Below the pieces are notes generated by a model, which saw nothing but the letters and a program-made list of their open reading frames with translations, was not told the DNA's origin and ran no database searches. The translations under genes were made by a program, and so were the position numbers. From positions 186,001 through 250,000 of the forward strand of contig JAPLOA010000055.1 of the NCBI GenBank assembly GCA_026400835.1: DNA of 64,000 nucleotides, in the 5' to 3' direction. Shown in pieces: positions 1 to 9,173 of this stretch; the stretch's first letter is position 1, and each line of letters starts with the position of its first letter. This DNA is from Planctomycetales bacterium. Its GTDB lineage: Bacteria; Planctomycetota; Planctomycetia; Planctomycetales; Planctomycetaceae.

Positions 1-1249
1 CGTTGGTATGCAAAGTACTAAACACAAGGTGCCCGGTAAGCGACGCCTGAATCGCGGCCTGCGCGGTTTCACCGTCTCGAATTTCTCCGATCAGTACCAC
101 GTCCGGGTCGTGTCGCAAAATACTTCGGAGTGCCGCCGCAAAAGACAAACCGATGCGGCTGTGAACCTGGATCTGACTAATCCCGTCCATCTGATATTCG
201 ACCGGATCTTCCACGGTGATGATCTTGATCGTGGGATCTTTAATCTCGTTCAAAGCACTGTACAGCGTGGTGGACTTACCGCTTCCGGTCGGACCGGTGA
301 CCAGCACAATTCCGTGCGGCAGGTCAATCAACTGCTTAAAGATCTTTGACACCGTCGGCGGCATTCCGACGGCTTTCAGGTCAAACTTCATGCGTGCTTT
401 ATCCAGCAATCGCATGACCACGCCTTCGCCGTGCATCATCGGAATGATCGACACACGCACGTCGACTTCACGCCCGGAAACTCGCAGCTTGATTCGCCCG
501 TCCTGAGGCAAACGCTTCTCTGCAATGTTCAGATGTGACATGATCTTCAGTCGTGTCACGATTGCGGAATAGAACTGAGCGATCTCCGGAGGTGTCGGCT
601 GAACTCGCAGCATCCCGTCCAGACGATATCGAACCCTCATTCCGTTTTCCTGAGGCTCGATATGCACGTCACTTGTTTGCAGCTTCACCGCTTCCATCAG
701 CAGCTCATTGACGAGCTTGATGACCGACGGTGCCTGAGCTCCTTCAGCCAGTTCGCCGAAGTCTTCGTTGATTTCTTCAAGAAGTTCGATGCCCTCTTCG
801 GTCCGGCGTCGAACCAGTTCATTGATTGTGTCGCCGCCGACACCCAGGAGTTCATGGATTCGACTGCCCAGTTCACCACTGCGAGTCAGTACCGGTTCCA
901 ATTTGAACCCACTGACGGTACTCAGCTCATCCAGGCCTTCCAGATTCAATGGGTCCGAAGTTGCAACAACGACGTGACCATTCTGACGGTACAGCGGCAA
1001 CAGTGAATGGCGATAGATCGAAGATGTAGGAAATCTGGCCAACAGGTCCGCATCAACCTCAATATCCTTCAGGTCGATGTACTGCATCCCGAATTCATCG
1101 GACAGTTTTCGAAGAATTGCATCTTCGGTCACCACCCCCAATTTCACCAGTGCCTGATCAATGCGCAGGCCCGCGTGAGTTTCGCGAGCCTGCTGCAGTT
1201 GCTCGCGAGTCACCAGGCCTTCATCGACAAGTAATTTTCCAAGTTCCAT
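1..1249 (-). CDS. Type II secretion / type IV pilus assembly ATPase, GspE-PilB family (3' end outside window)
   Basis: This hexameric cytoplasmic ATPase powers pseudopilus or pilus assembly at the inner membrane. The frame is open from ATG at 1249 to the left edge, so 416 residues are seen and the C-terminal part, where a zinc-binding tetracysteine often sits, is missing. An MshEN-like N domain (start [13 protein letters not shown]) covers about residues 1-150. The ATPase core follows: Walker A GPTGSGKS at 319-326 (Lys325), Walker [11 protein letters not shown] with Glu389, and the His box STLHTN at 411-416 just before the edge. It starts 71 bases after the stop of the secretin-repeat gene on the same strand, so the two are probably co-transcribed. 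GspE versus PilB cannot be decided from this sequence. Confidence 0.93.
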   Translation of the reverse strand, partial: MELGKLLVDEGLVTREQLQQARETHAGLRIDQALVKLGVVTEDAILRKLSDEFGMQYIDLKDIEVDADLLARFPTSSIYRHSLLPLYRQNGHVVVATSDPLNLEGLDELSTVSGFKLEPVLTRSGELGSRIHELLGVGGDTINELVRRRTEEGIELLEEINEDFGELAEGAQAPSVIKLVNELLMEAVKLQTSDVHIEPQENGMRVRYRLDGMLRVQPTPPEIAQFYSAIVTRLKIMSHLNIAEKRLPQDGRIKLRVSGREVDVRVSIIPMMHGEGVVMRLLDKARMKFDLKAVGMPPTVSKIFKQLIDLPHGIVLVTGPTGSGKSTTLYSALNEIKDPTIKIITVEDPVEYQMDGISQIQVHSRIGLSFAAALRSILRHDPDVVLIGEIRDGETAQAAIQASLTGHLVFSTLHTN

Positions 1250-1320
1250 TGCGGGGCTTTATTGTGAGTCACTCGGGGCAAGACCAACGATCGTTCGACG
1301 ACCGTCCGGATAAAAGAAGC

Positions 1321-4300
1321 TTATCGGCCGCCGCGGCCGCCATTCGTGCCGCCACCGCGACCACCAAAGTTTCCTCCGCCAAACGGGTTGAATGCACCAC
1401 CGCCGAATGGAGATGCACCACCTCGACCAGTGTCGCCGCCGCGTTGTCGCATGCGATCCTGTATCATTTGCTGGAACGGATCCGTCTGAGGTTGCTGGGG
1501 TTGAGGCTGCTGAGGATTGTTGGTGTTGCCGGAGTTTTGACTATTCGTGCTGGAGGACGATGGTCGCGTCGCACTTGTCGTCACTCGAGGAAACAGGGAT
1601 CGCAGTGACTCCTGGATCATTGAGGCATCTGAATTCTTTAACTGGACGACTCGAATCGTGCGATTCGACTTCTTCGCGGCTTCGTCAGATTCCTTGACCA
1701 TTTCCTGCACTTTGGTGAACAACGCCTCGCTGGAGGAAATCACCAAAGAACTCGTTTGGCGATCCACAGCGACCGTCATCTGAACTCCCTGTGGTTCATT
1801 GCTTTTCCCGTTACCGCCACCACCGCCGAACATCTGGGCCAACGGATTGTTCTGCTGCTGCCGACCGCCAGCGGGCTCCATGTAGGGCTTAAATGTTTCA
1901 TTCACCATTGTGGCGATGTCATCAATTTCCGCGTGCTCAACTACAATTCGACGCGGCTGCATGTCGCGTAGGGATTCGGGAATATTGTTTGAGTCCAGCA
2001 CTTCCAGGAATCCCTCCGCTTCTTCCACTGAGGCCTGCGGCCCTGTCACGAACAATGAGTTTGAACGTGGATCCGGAATAATTCGCAGCGTCTGAGGATT
2101 TCCGCCTAAACTACTGAGACCCGTCATGTCCGAAACCGACTGCGTCAGCGGGCTAAACATTGAACTGAGCCCGAAACTGGTGGATGACGCCGTGTTCGTC
2201 ACGCTGCTGCTGGGAATAAATTGTTCCAGCAGTGCGGCCGCTTCTGTTGCATCAGCGGCCTGCAAATAGAACACAGTCCACTTTGTACGAAATGGAATCG
2301 ATTGCTGCAGGAAATCCATAGTTTCCTCCAGTCGATCCAGCGCATCCTCATCGCGGGACAGCAACAGCAATTCATCGCCATCGACAACGATCTGAATTCC
2401 GTCAGGCGTGGTACTCTCTCGGCGATCAGCAGCCGGTGGATTACTCTCCAGCGGCACCTGCTGAGACGCAGCGGCCGGATCAGACACTGCCGTGGCTTCG
2501 TCGATAACGCGATTCACAGGAAGGTAGCCGCTCTGTTTCCTCAAGCCTGTTCGGCGAGAGCGTGTCTGAGTTGTCGAATCTTCCTTTTCCTCGGTAGCAC
2601 TGTCTTCTTCTGTAGCGGGAACTTCATCAGACGGAGTTCTGATGCCTTTGATCGGCCCACTCTTTTTTGGCACAACAATTCGAATCGAAGTCTTCTCGCT
2701 GGCCTGCCATTCCTGTTCAAGGTACTTGAAGAACTCTTCAGGATCGCGGCCTCGCAGCGAGTAGCGTCGAATGTTGCCACCTTCGCCCTTCTTCTTCAGA
2801 CCCGTACCGTCTTCACCCAGATCCGTGAGCACCTGCTTGATCTGCTCTACCTGCAGAGCAGTGCCTTTGACGATGATGCGGTTACCGTACAGATCAGTTT
2901 CTACGGTCGGAGCATTGGCTCCTTCGGCGATAAACAGATTTCTCAGTGTCGCAGCGGCCGTGAGCGGATCCATCTTGGCCAGAGGAATCACAGCCACCGA
3001 ACCACTGGCCCCCGTTCCTTCACTAAACGACTTAACCCACTCTTCAACCTGCTGGTGCTGACGAGCTGTGCCAAAAATGTGCACCGTCCCTGCAGCCCCA
3101 TCTTCATTGACAACAACCCCCGGCATCATTGCCGTTATGCTTTGGGCCACCTGATCGGCTCGCCCGCTGACACGGTAGACTCGCAGATAAGGCCCGGAAT
3201 TGCCCTCGCGAGTCAGTTTCGTGCCATCCGGCAATTCCGAAATATCAATCGCCTTAATGATCTCTTCTACCAGAGCCTGCTGATCCGGCGACGCTGTCAC
3301 AAACAAGCTGTTGGTTCGAATGTCGGACATGACCTGAAGCTGCGCGTTTGACGCGACTGGGGCTGGAGTTGGCGTTGGACTTGGCGGACCGCGACGATCT
3401 CCGCCCGCTCCAGAGCTGACATTGGCAACTCCCTGACGCATTCCAAACTGACTCAGCAGCATGAACTCCGCTTCTTCCGCGTCAATGTTCTTCAGCATGT
3501 AAGTCTTAAATACCAGGTCGCCTTTGCGACGACTGACAGACATATCGACGTAAGATTTGATGCGACGGAGATTCGAACCCGTATCTGCAATAATCAGGGA
3601 GCCTGTTTGCGTAAACGCTGTCATCGTGCCAAGGCTGCCCAGAAGCTGCTCCACTTCCTGAGCCATCACGCCAACATCCAGCTTCTCCAGCGGAATTTCG
3701 ATGCGAACAATTTCATTCTCCCCAATCGCGTGATTTCCCTGATCTACCTTCAGCAGCTCATCGACAGCAACGTCCGGAATCAGATTCGGAGGAATTCCTT
3801 TGTCAACATTGATGCAAACGAGGAAGCCGTCTTTCAGCAACAACGCGTAACCTTTTCTCTGAAGATAGCCATTCAGAATATCCAGCGCCTTTCCGGCGTT
3901 GTATTCCTTCGTATCGATATGACTAAATGTCCCAGGAGGAACCTGATTCAGATCCAGCGTGTATCCGGCACCCGCAGCGAAGTCCTGCAACACTTGATCC
4001 CACGGAGCGTAACGGAAATTGAAAGAGAACTTCTCAACAAGCTGATTCGCTTCTGCGGAATCCGCAGCACCGCCGAAGCTGGAGACGATCTCTGCGCCGG
4101 CCGGAGCTGCCGCATCAGGTAATACTACAGCAGGCGGGGCTGACATGTTTGGATTATTCATCGCAGGAGCGGCCCCGGGAACACCCGCAACAGCTGGCGA
4201 GGAGGCAGACTGCTCGGCCCACTTCTTTTTCTGTTCGTCGTTCAGGACCGCGAGGTATTTGCCTTCCCATTCTTTTCGGAAGGCTTCCTGCTGTTCAGGC

Positions 4301-4830
4301 GTCGTATCAAAACCCACTTTCGAAGATGCCTCACGTCGCTGCGCGGCCAGTTCATCGATCGCCTTTTTTTGTTCTTCTGTGATTCCTAACTCCGCAGCCA
4401 CCCGAGCATCAGAAAATGCTCGCACGCCTGCCTGCTGGATGTACAACGAACGCAGAAGCTTCAACTGGCGGCTGTCAAGAATCGTCAAGGCCTTCGCATT
4501 CGCGTCTTCTTTTGCCTTGACGGTCGCCTGTTTCATTTCATCGCGAATCTTTGTTCGCTCCGCTTCGTCGGAAGTTTCCTTCATGCGTTGCAGGAAGGGG
4601 TCAAAAATCTCGCGGCCGGGTGAACCACCCTTTGCCGCCTCCGCAATTGCATCCTGTTGAGATTGGGACAAGCCCAGCTGCTGAACTAGCTCCCCGTTGC
4701 GAAGCAAATCCAACTCACTACCGACCTTCGGAGCATCCTGCGCGGTTGCCGTTGGCAGGCCATCAGTCGCCAAAATCGCGCACAAAAGCAGAACAGTGCG
4801 GAGAGCAGGTTGTGGTCGACAAATTCTCAT
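1321..4830 (-). CDS. Exported protein of repeated secretin N-type domains, without visible secretin barrel
   Basis: The start is placed at ATG 4830 (MRICRPQPALRTVLLLCAIL) because a signal peptide ending ...ATAQ follows and a GGAAGAG purine run sits upstream; the frame itself opens 129 bases earlier. The product is 1169 residues. After a helical, charged region (about 25-220) come at least six segments resembling secretin N1/N2 modules: a leading beta strand such as YMLKNIDAEEAEFML, then helix, then a strand ending in VTA/VTG (LFVTASPDQQALVEEI, NSLFVTGPQASVEEAE, SLVISSSEALFTKVQE). The C-terminus is a low-complexity Gln/Pro then Gly/Arg tail, not the beta-barrel secretin domain. It lies directly upstream of the GspE-type gene, so a periplasmic role in a secretion or pilus machine is inferred. 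It may be a planctomycete GspD-like scaffold. Confidence 0.8.
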   Translation of the reverse strand: MRICRPQPALRTVLLLCAILATDGLPTATAQDAPKVGSELDLLRNGELVQQLGLSQSQQDAIAEAAKGGSPGREIFDPFLQRMKETSDEAERTKIRDEMKQATVKAKEDANAKALTILDSRQLKLLRSLYIQQAGVRAFSDARVAAELGITEEQKKAIDELAAQRREASSKVGFDTTPEQQEAFRKEWEGKYLAVLNDEQKKKWAEQSASSPAVAGVPGAAPAMNNPNMSAPPAVVLPDAAAPAGAEIVSSFGGAADSAEANQLVEKFSFNFRYAPWDQVLQDFAAGAGYTLDLNQVPPGTFSHIDTKEYNAGKALDILNGYLQRKGYALLLKDGFLVCINVDKGIPPNLIPDVAVDELLKVDQGNHAIGENEIVRIEIPLEKLDVGVMAQEVEQLLGSLGTMTAFTQTGSLIIADTGSNLRRIKSYVDMSVSRRKGDLVFKTYMLKNIDAEEAEFMLLSQFGMRQGVANVSSGAGGDRRGPPSPTPTPAPVASNAQLQVMSDIRTNSLFVTASPDQQALVEEIIKAIDISELPDGTKLTREGNSGPYLRVYRVSGRADQVAQSITAMMPGVVVNEDGAAGTVHIFGTARQHQQVEEWVKSFSEGTGASGSVAVIPLAKMDPLTAAATLRNLFIAEGANAPTVETDLYGNRIIVKGTALQVEQIKQVLTDLGEDGTGLKKKGEGGNIRRYSLRGRDPEEFFKYLEQEWQASEKTSIRIVVPKKSGPIKGIRTPSDEVPATEEDSATEEKEDSTTQTRSRRTGLRKQSGYLPVNRVIDEATAVSDPAAASQQVPLESNPPAADRRESTTPDGIQIVVDGDELLLLSRDEDALDRLEETMDFLQQSIPFRTKWTVFYLQAADATEAAALLEQFIPSSSVTNTASSTSFGLSSMFSPLTQSVSDMTGLSSLGGNPQTLRIIPDPRSNSLFVTGPQASVEEAEGFLEVLDSNNIPESLRDMQPRRIVVEHAEIDDIATMVNETFKPYMEPAGGRQQQNNPLAQMFGGGGGNGKSNEPQGVQMTVAVDRQTSSLVISSSEALFTKVQEMVKESDEAAKKSNRTIRVVQLKNSDASMIQESLRSLFPRVTTSATRPSSSSTNSQNSGNTNNPQQPQPQQPQTDPFQQMIQDRMRQRGGDTGRGGASPFGGGAFNPFGGGNFGGRGGGTNGGRGGR

Positions 4831-5297
4831 GCTTCTCTTCCGTTGCAGGTCGCAACTCTCCAAAACGCTGAATGTAAAAACTGAACATTTGGCCAAATCT
4901 TCGGCGCTCATGAAACCCGGTTCCTTCGTTGTCCCGGAACCGTTACTCAACGTTCCCAATCACCTATTCTTCGCGAACTAGAGAACAATTCGCGTTTTCT
5001 CCGCCAGGATTTGGCGGAAAGCCCAAACTCAAGGAAGGTTACAGAGAGGTTAACGGTTGCAGCAACCGCTCACGGCAGGTCGCCAGTACAAGTTTTGGCT
5101 GGTTAATTGGAAGAAATGGTACCCTCGGTGGTTCAAACCCAAACAAAGGTTCCGGGAGTCTTGAAAAATCGCAAATCATTACGATTCGTGGATATCCTGA
5201 CGGGGTTCAACGATTGAGCCTGAAACAAAACAGTTTAGAAAAACGTTTTAGTCTCGATTTTAACGTGTTTTTGTGGAAATCGCTCTGAAGAAAAACA
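4831..5297. other. Divergent intergenic region
   Basis: This 467-base spacer separates the minus-strand secretin-repeat gene from the plus-strand EF-hand gene and must hold both promoters. It is AT-richer near 5160-5297. No gene, tRNA or strong hairpin was recognised. A GGTTCAAACCC string near 5130 resembles a T-arm but has no partner acceptor stem. Confidence 0.5.
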
Positions 5298-6446
5298 ATG
5301 AAGCGTTTGTTCACTATATTCGTTTCGGCCTCTGCAATCCTGGCGATGTTGAGCGAATTCAGCATGGCCCAGGACCGTGGTGACCGAGGCGATAGGCGCG
5401 ATCGAGGTGGATTCGGCGGTGATTCTGGTCGCGGAGATCGCGGCGGATCTGGTGGTCCTCCGCCTGGGTTTGGAGGTGGCGGCTTTGGCGGACCGCCACG
5501 TGGAATGGGCGGACCGCCTTCTGGATTCGGCGGCGGCGGCGGATTTGGTGGACCTCCGGGTGGCTTTGGAGGTGGTTTTGGTGGCCCACCGGGCGGTTTC
5601 TCTGGAGGCTTTGGCGGCGGCGATCGCGAAAGCCGATTCGGCTCAATGATGGATTCCAATGGAAATGGCACCGTTGATCAGGAAGAGCTCGACCGGATGC
5701 CATCCTTTGTTCGGGATATGATGAAGGCACGCGGCGTCGAACTGAAGGCGGGGATGTCGCTGGACGACATGAGAAATAGCTTTCGCAGCGGCTTCAACCC
5801 GGGAAACAATGGCCAGCCTGGCGGGCAGCCCAACGATCCGAATCGCAACGGCACAACCGGCGCCGCAGTCCTGACGCCCTATAAAATGAAGCCAAAAAAG
5901 CCGTTGACGATCACTCTTCCGCCGGCTTACAGCGAAGTCGACACTGATTTCGATGGGCAAATCGCGATGCACGAATGGATGTTGACTCGCCGAGTCGACC
6001 TCGAAAAGTTCGACTCAATGGATATCGATTCGGATGGGTTCCTGATTCCTGAAGAGCTCGCGATCGCTGATGCAGCAGCCGCCAACCAGAATGCAGTAGC
6101 TTCCACGACACGCAAGCGATTGCTGATTGTGAATGCAACTCCCACCAAGGTAAAGGCGACCCCAAACAATGGTCAACCAGGAAGCGGTCAGTCCGGCAGT
6201 ACACCACCAAACGGTCAGGACAGCAACAATCGTGGCGGATGGGGCGGCGGCGATCCAGCAGTGATGGCATCCGAGACATTCAAGCGACTCGACGGCAATG
6301 GCGACGGCTTTGTTGATCCAGAGGAGTGGCAGGGCAGCCGAAGAACTCGCGGCATGTTCGAACAAGCCGGCATACGACTCGACAAAATGAGTCTGGAACA
6401 GTTCTCACAACACTACGTTCGACTAATGAGTAATGGCGGACGATAG
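5298..6446 (+). CDS. Exported EF-hand protein with Gly/Pro-rich linker
   Basis: The 382-residue product starts with a signal peptide (MKRLFTIFVSASAILAML...MAQ). Residues about 25-115 are Arg/Asp/Gly then Gly-Phe-Pro rich (GGFGGPPGGFGGG units). Four EF-hand calcium loops follow: DSNGNGTVDQEE at 119-130, DTDFDGQIAMHE at 215-226, DIDSDGFLIPEE at 242-253 and DGNGDGFVDPEE at 332-343. All carry Asp/Asn at loop positions 1, 3 and 5 and Glu at position 12, so calcium binding outside the cytoplasm is likely. A hydrophilic Gly/Ser/Asn linker separates the third and fourth hands. EF-hand exported proteins are common in planctomycetes; the ligand or partner is unknown. Confidence 0.85.
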   Translation: MKRLFTIFVSASAILAMLSEFSMAQDRGDRGDRRDRGGFGGDSGRGDRGGSGGPPPGFGGGGFGGPPRGMGGPPSGFGGGGGFGGPPGGFGGGFGGPPGGFSGGFGGGDRESRFGSMMDSNGNGTVDQEELDRMPSFVRDMMKARGVELKAGMSLDDMRNSFRSGFNPGNNGQPGGQPNDPNRNGTTGAAVLTPYKMKPKKPLTITLPPAYSEVDTDFDGQIAMHEWMLTRRVDLEKFDSMDIDSDGFLIPEELAIADAAAANQNAVASTTRKRLLIVNATPTKVKATPNNGQPGSGQSGSTPPNGQDSNNRGGWGGGDPAVMASETFKRLDGNGDGFVDPEEWQGSRRTRGMFEQAGIRLDKMSLEQFSQHYVRLMSNGGR

Positions 6447-6549
6447 CCTGTTGGAGTCGGTTATGGCTATCCATCCAACAGTCCCGGTGGACACGTAACT
6501 TCTGAGATCGCGTAAGCAAGAGCGTTATGGCTTACGCGCATCATGCCAC

Positions 6550-7302
6550 TCAGAGCATGATTTCAGAAACCACGCCGCGAACATCCATTTCGAATTCGAT
6601 GTCTTCAATTGGCGGTCGAGAATCGTGCCATGTGACTCCAAAGAGTCCTGCTTTTCCGATCCGCGGATTAATCAGATTCTGAATGATGTCGTCGCAAGGA
6701 TGTGCGGCGTAAACGTTGGTGCGATTCACAGCATCCCACGATGTTCCCAGCTTCTGCAGTCGCTGCTCCATCAGATCCATCACGAACTCCGCCTTTACTC
6801 TGAGGCCAGCCGGAGAAGTGTTCTCCAGCTCAATGATTTCGTCACGCTGTAGAACGCCCTCCGGTAGTTCTCCTGCCCCCGCAACCACAAATGTCGGGAC
6901 GGAAACGTTCGCAACAGGCCGTGTAAAAGCGAAGGCATACAAGGATGGTTCCGTTGGCGGCACGAGTCGAGGTGCGATATGTGTCCGGGCGACCGGATTC
7001 ACGCCATCAACAAACACGCCCCAATCTTTCAGGATCGCCGCGTACTCCGAGTTGAATTCATTGAAGCCTTGAAAAGTAAATGGCTTCGGGCAACGCAAAG
7101 ACATGGCACACAAGGAGGCATGAGGCCGTGCAGCATTGCTCAGAAAGGAATCAATCAACTCAAACCCCTTGCGCCAGCCCACCATCGTTCGCAGTGTTAC
7201 GTGGACGACTTCGAACCCTTTGTTCGCGATGACTCCGCAGGAATAAGGAGCAATGCCAGGTACGAACGAGTAATCTCCCATTGGATGTTTCTTCAGAGTC
7301 AT
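6550..7302 (-). CDS. RidA-like protein, possibly related to aminomuconate deaminase
   Basis: The protein has 250 residues from ATG 7302. The C-terminal half has the flavour of a YjgF/RidA domain: a helix pairing (EFVMDLMEQRLQKLGTSW), then NRTNVYAAHPCDDIIQ and a terminal strand FEMDVRGVVSE. The N-terminal half (GIAPYSCGVIA...VVHVTLR) could be a second, diverged copy, giving a tandem arrangement as in deaminases of the CnbZ type. That subfamily assignment is from memory and tentative. It lies downstream of the XylR-type regulator on the same strand, separated by about 255 bases, so co-regulation is possible but not shown. A hydrolase acting on enamine/imine intermediates would be the family expectation. 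Confidence 0.55.
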   Translation of the reverse strand: MTLKKHPMGDYSFVPGIAPYSCGVIANKGFEVVHVTLRTMVGWRKGFELIDSFLSNAARPHASLCAMSLRCPKPFTFQGFNEFNSEYAAILKDWGVFVDGVNPVARTHIAPRLVPPTEPSLYAFAFTRPVANVSVPTFVVAGAGELPEGVLQRDEIIELENTSPAGLRVKAEFVMDLMEQRLQKLGTSWDAVNRTNVYAAHPCDDIIQNLINPRIGKAGLFGVTWHDSRPPIEDIEFEMDVRGVVSEIML

Positions 7303-7557
7303 CTCAGTCTATTCCAAAATCGGTACAGGTCGTGTTGAAGTGAATTCATTTTTCTAACACTCGGAACTCTAGCGGCTACGGCACGTCCTGGTCGAACGAC
7401 CTGCGAACTCTCGTGTGCTGATCTCAGGCGTGGTGCCGATCTCGAGCCGAGTGGCTGGTGGCGTGCTATGCATTCCTCCGACAGCTTCCGGGGCCGGAGT
7501 TGATTGTGATTTTGTCTCGGGGCTCCACGGGACAAATACCATGGCTTTCCGCAACGG

Positions 7558-8742
7558 TCACAAGTTCGGCTCATGAGGCGTATTTCGTTGTGCACTGCGG
7601 TTGTTGTTGCGAAACTCACGAGGTGTCTCGCCGACTTCTCGCTTAAAAGTGACGGACAGATATTCCGCATGAGGAAATCCAGCGGCACGGGCGATCTCTG
7701 TCAGGGGAAGGTCCGTTTCTGCAAGCAATTGCCGACATCGGTCAATGCGTAATCGCAGAATCTCGGCATGCGGTGTACGGCCAACCAGTTTCTGAAAACG
7801 ACTCTCGAAGACTCGCCGAGACATCGGAATCTGTTTGACGATTTGCTGCACGGTGACACCGTCGCACGCTTTTGAACGGATCAATCGCAGCGCCGCGACG
7901 ATGTCCGGATCGTTGATGGCGAGAACATCGGTGGATTGTCGAGTTTGCACGCCGAGCGGTGGAATCAGACGCGGATGATTGCCCACGTCTTCACCCGACA
8001 TCATTCGATCCAGCAGCGAAGCGGCCTCGAAACCCGTCTTCCATGAGTTCGGAACGACACTCGAAAGCGGTGGGTCGCAGAGTTCGCATAGTCGCCGATC
8101 ATTGTCGACGCCGATGACCGCGACTTCATCCGGGACGGCGATCCCCTCATCGCGACAGATGGCAAGCAGTTGCTGAGCTTTGATGTCGTAACATGCCATG
8201 ATGCCGACCGGTCGCGGAAGTTTTCGCAGCCAGTTGAGTAAACTTCTGCGATCACGATTCCATGAATAACCTGAATCTGTCCGCGGAACAGAGCTGTGCA
8301 GAAAATACTGAGCCCCCGCTTCTGCGACGGACCTCGCAAACTGCTGCTCACGCAAAACCGACCATTGGAATCCCGGGTCCGCACAGTAGGCAAGATTTCG
8401 AAAGCCACATTGCAGGAGATGATCGGCGGCCAATGACGCAATCTTCTGGTCGTCGGTTTCGAGCCACGGGATCTCCTCAATAAAACGCCCCGCGCTGACG
8501 TCAACGACTGGCAGGCGAGTCGCCTTGACAGCTCTCGCGATTTCATGAGTTTCAATGCGGGCGATGATGCCATCACCCTTCCAGCGCCGTAACCAGTCCG
8601 GCGGATCCGCGCCTCGTTCCTGCTCCGGCAAATAGACGGACCAGCTTCGATGTTGCTGGACGAAACCAATGATGCCATCCAACAGGCCACGGGAATAGGC
8701 GTTAGAAGTCTCCAGCAATAACGCGACCGAACGATTCTTCAC
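7558..8742 (-). CDS. XylR-type transcriptional regulator (LacI-like sensor plus AraC HTH)
   Basis: The 394-residue product begins at a GTG (8742). Residues 1-270 form a periplasmic-binding-protein-like sensor: opening VALLLETSNAYSRGLLDGI, and later VAVIGVDNDRRLCELCDPP, typical of LacI/XylR sensors. Residues about 280-385 hold two helix-turn-helix units of the AraC family: VTVQQIVKQIPMSRRVFESR, then LPLTEIARAAGFPHAEYLS and FKREVGETPREFR. Such proteins sense a sugar or sugar-derived ligand and activate nearby catabolic genes. The neighbours that could be targets are the RidA-like gene (same strand, downstream) and the Gfo/Idh/MocA oxidoreductase (divergent, 9174). Confidence 0.9.
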   Translation of the reverse strand: MKNRSVALLLETSNAYSRGLLDGIIGFVQQHRSWSVYLPEQERGADPPDWLRRWKGDGIIARIETHEIARAVKATRLPVVDVSAGRFIEEIPWLETDDQKIASLAADHLLQCGFRNLAYCADPGFQWSVLREQQFARSVAEAGAQYFLHSSVPRTDSGYSWNRDRRSLLNWLRKLPRPVGIMACYDIKAQQLLAICRDEGIAVPDEVAVIGVDNDRRLCELCDPPLSSVVPNSWKTGFEAASLLDRMMSGEDVGNHPRLIPPLGVQTRQSTDVLAINDPDIVAALRLIRSKACDGVTVQQIVKQIPMSRRVFESRFQKLVGRTPHAEILRLRIDRCRQLLAETDLPLTEIARAAGFPHAEYLSVTFKREVGETPREFRNNNRSAQRNTPHEPNL

Positions 8743-8762
8743 CAGACTATCCTCCGCGTTTA

Positions 8763-8974
8763 GGAACAGTCCCGAAATAAGTGCCGTCTATCCAAACCCG
8801 AAGCGTCAGTTTTGAAGTTGCGCTGTTCGAGACTGCCGGGGATCAACGGGCCAAAAACACGGGGATTATCATAACCCGACGCGTCAGCGAGGGATTTTTG
8901 GGGAAAACTGTCCGAACGCAAAAACTCAATCCCTCACTGACGTTTCGGGTTGGGATTTCAATGCATGAAGCAGT
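8763..8974. repeat. Dispersed imperfect palindrome, copy 1
   Basis: The element opens with GGAACAGTCCCGAAAT and contains two inverted-repeat pairs: an inner pair built on CCCGACGCGTCAGCGAGGGATT with its partner AATCCCTCACTGACG...CGGGTT, and an outer AACCCGAAGCGTCAGTTTTG arm. Three relatives lie elsewhere in this window. The layout AGTTGCG...GGGGATCAACGGGCCAAAAACACGGGG is shared with copy 3 read in reverse, so the copies insert in both orientations. No ORF is present. It sits between the regulator and the oxidoreductase and may include their promoters. Confidence 0.8.
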
Positions 8975-9173
8975 CTCATCGAGGTCTCGCACAGAGAGAA
9001 CTATTGCAGCCTGCGACATTGTACAGTGTCATCATGTTGCCGCCGGTGAAAAAACTCAAGTCTTTTGCGCGATTTCTCATGGCGAGTCAGTGGCCTGAAA
9101 GGCACCATCTGCCAAACTCAGTGCGAACAGCAGCAAACTCGCATTCTTTCCCCACCTTCTTCAGGAGCAAACG

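Noticed and set aside
2221-3351. 376-codon plus-strand open frame
   Set aside because: It lies wholly antisense to the secretin-repeat gene and has no protein-like features.
5125-5150. GGTTCAAACCC as a possible tRNA T-arm
   Set aside because: It is a short palindrome in an intergenic region with no cloverleaf around it.
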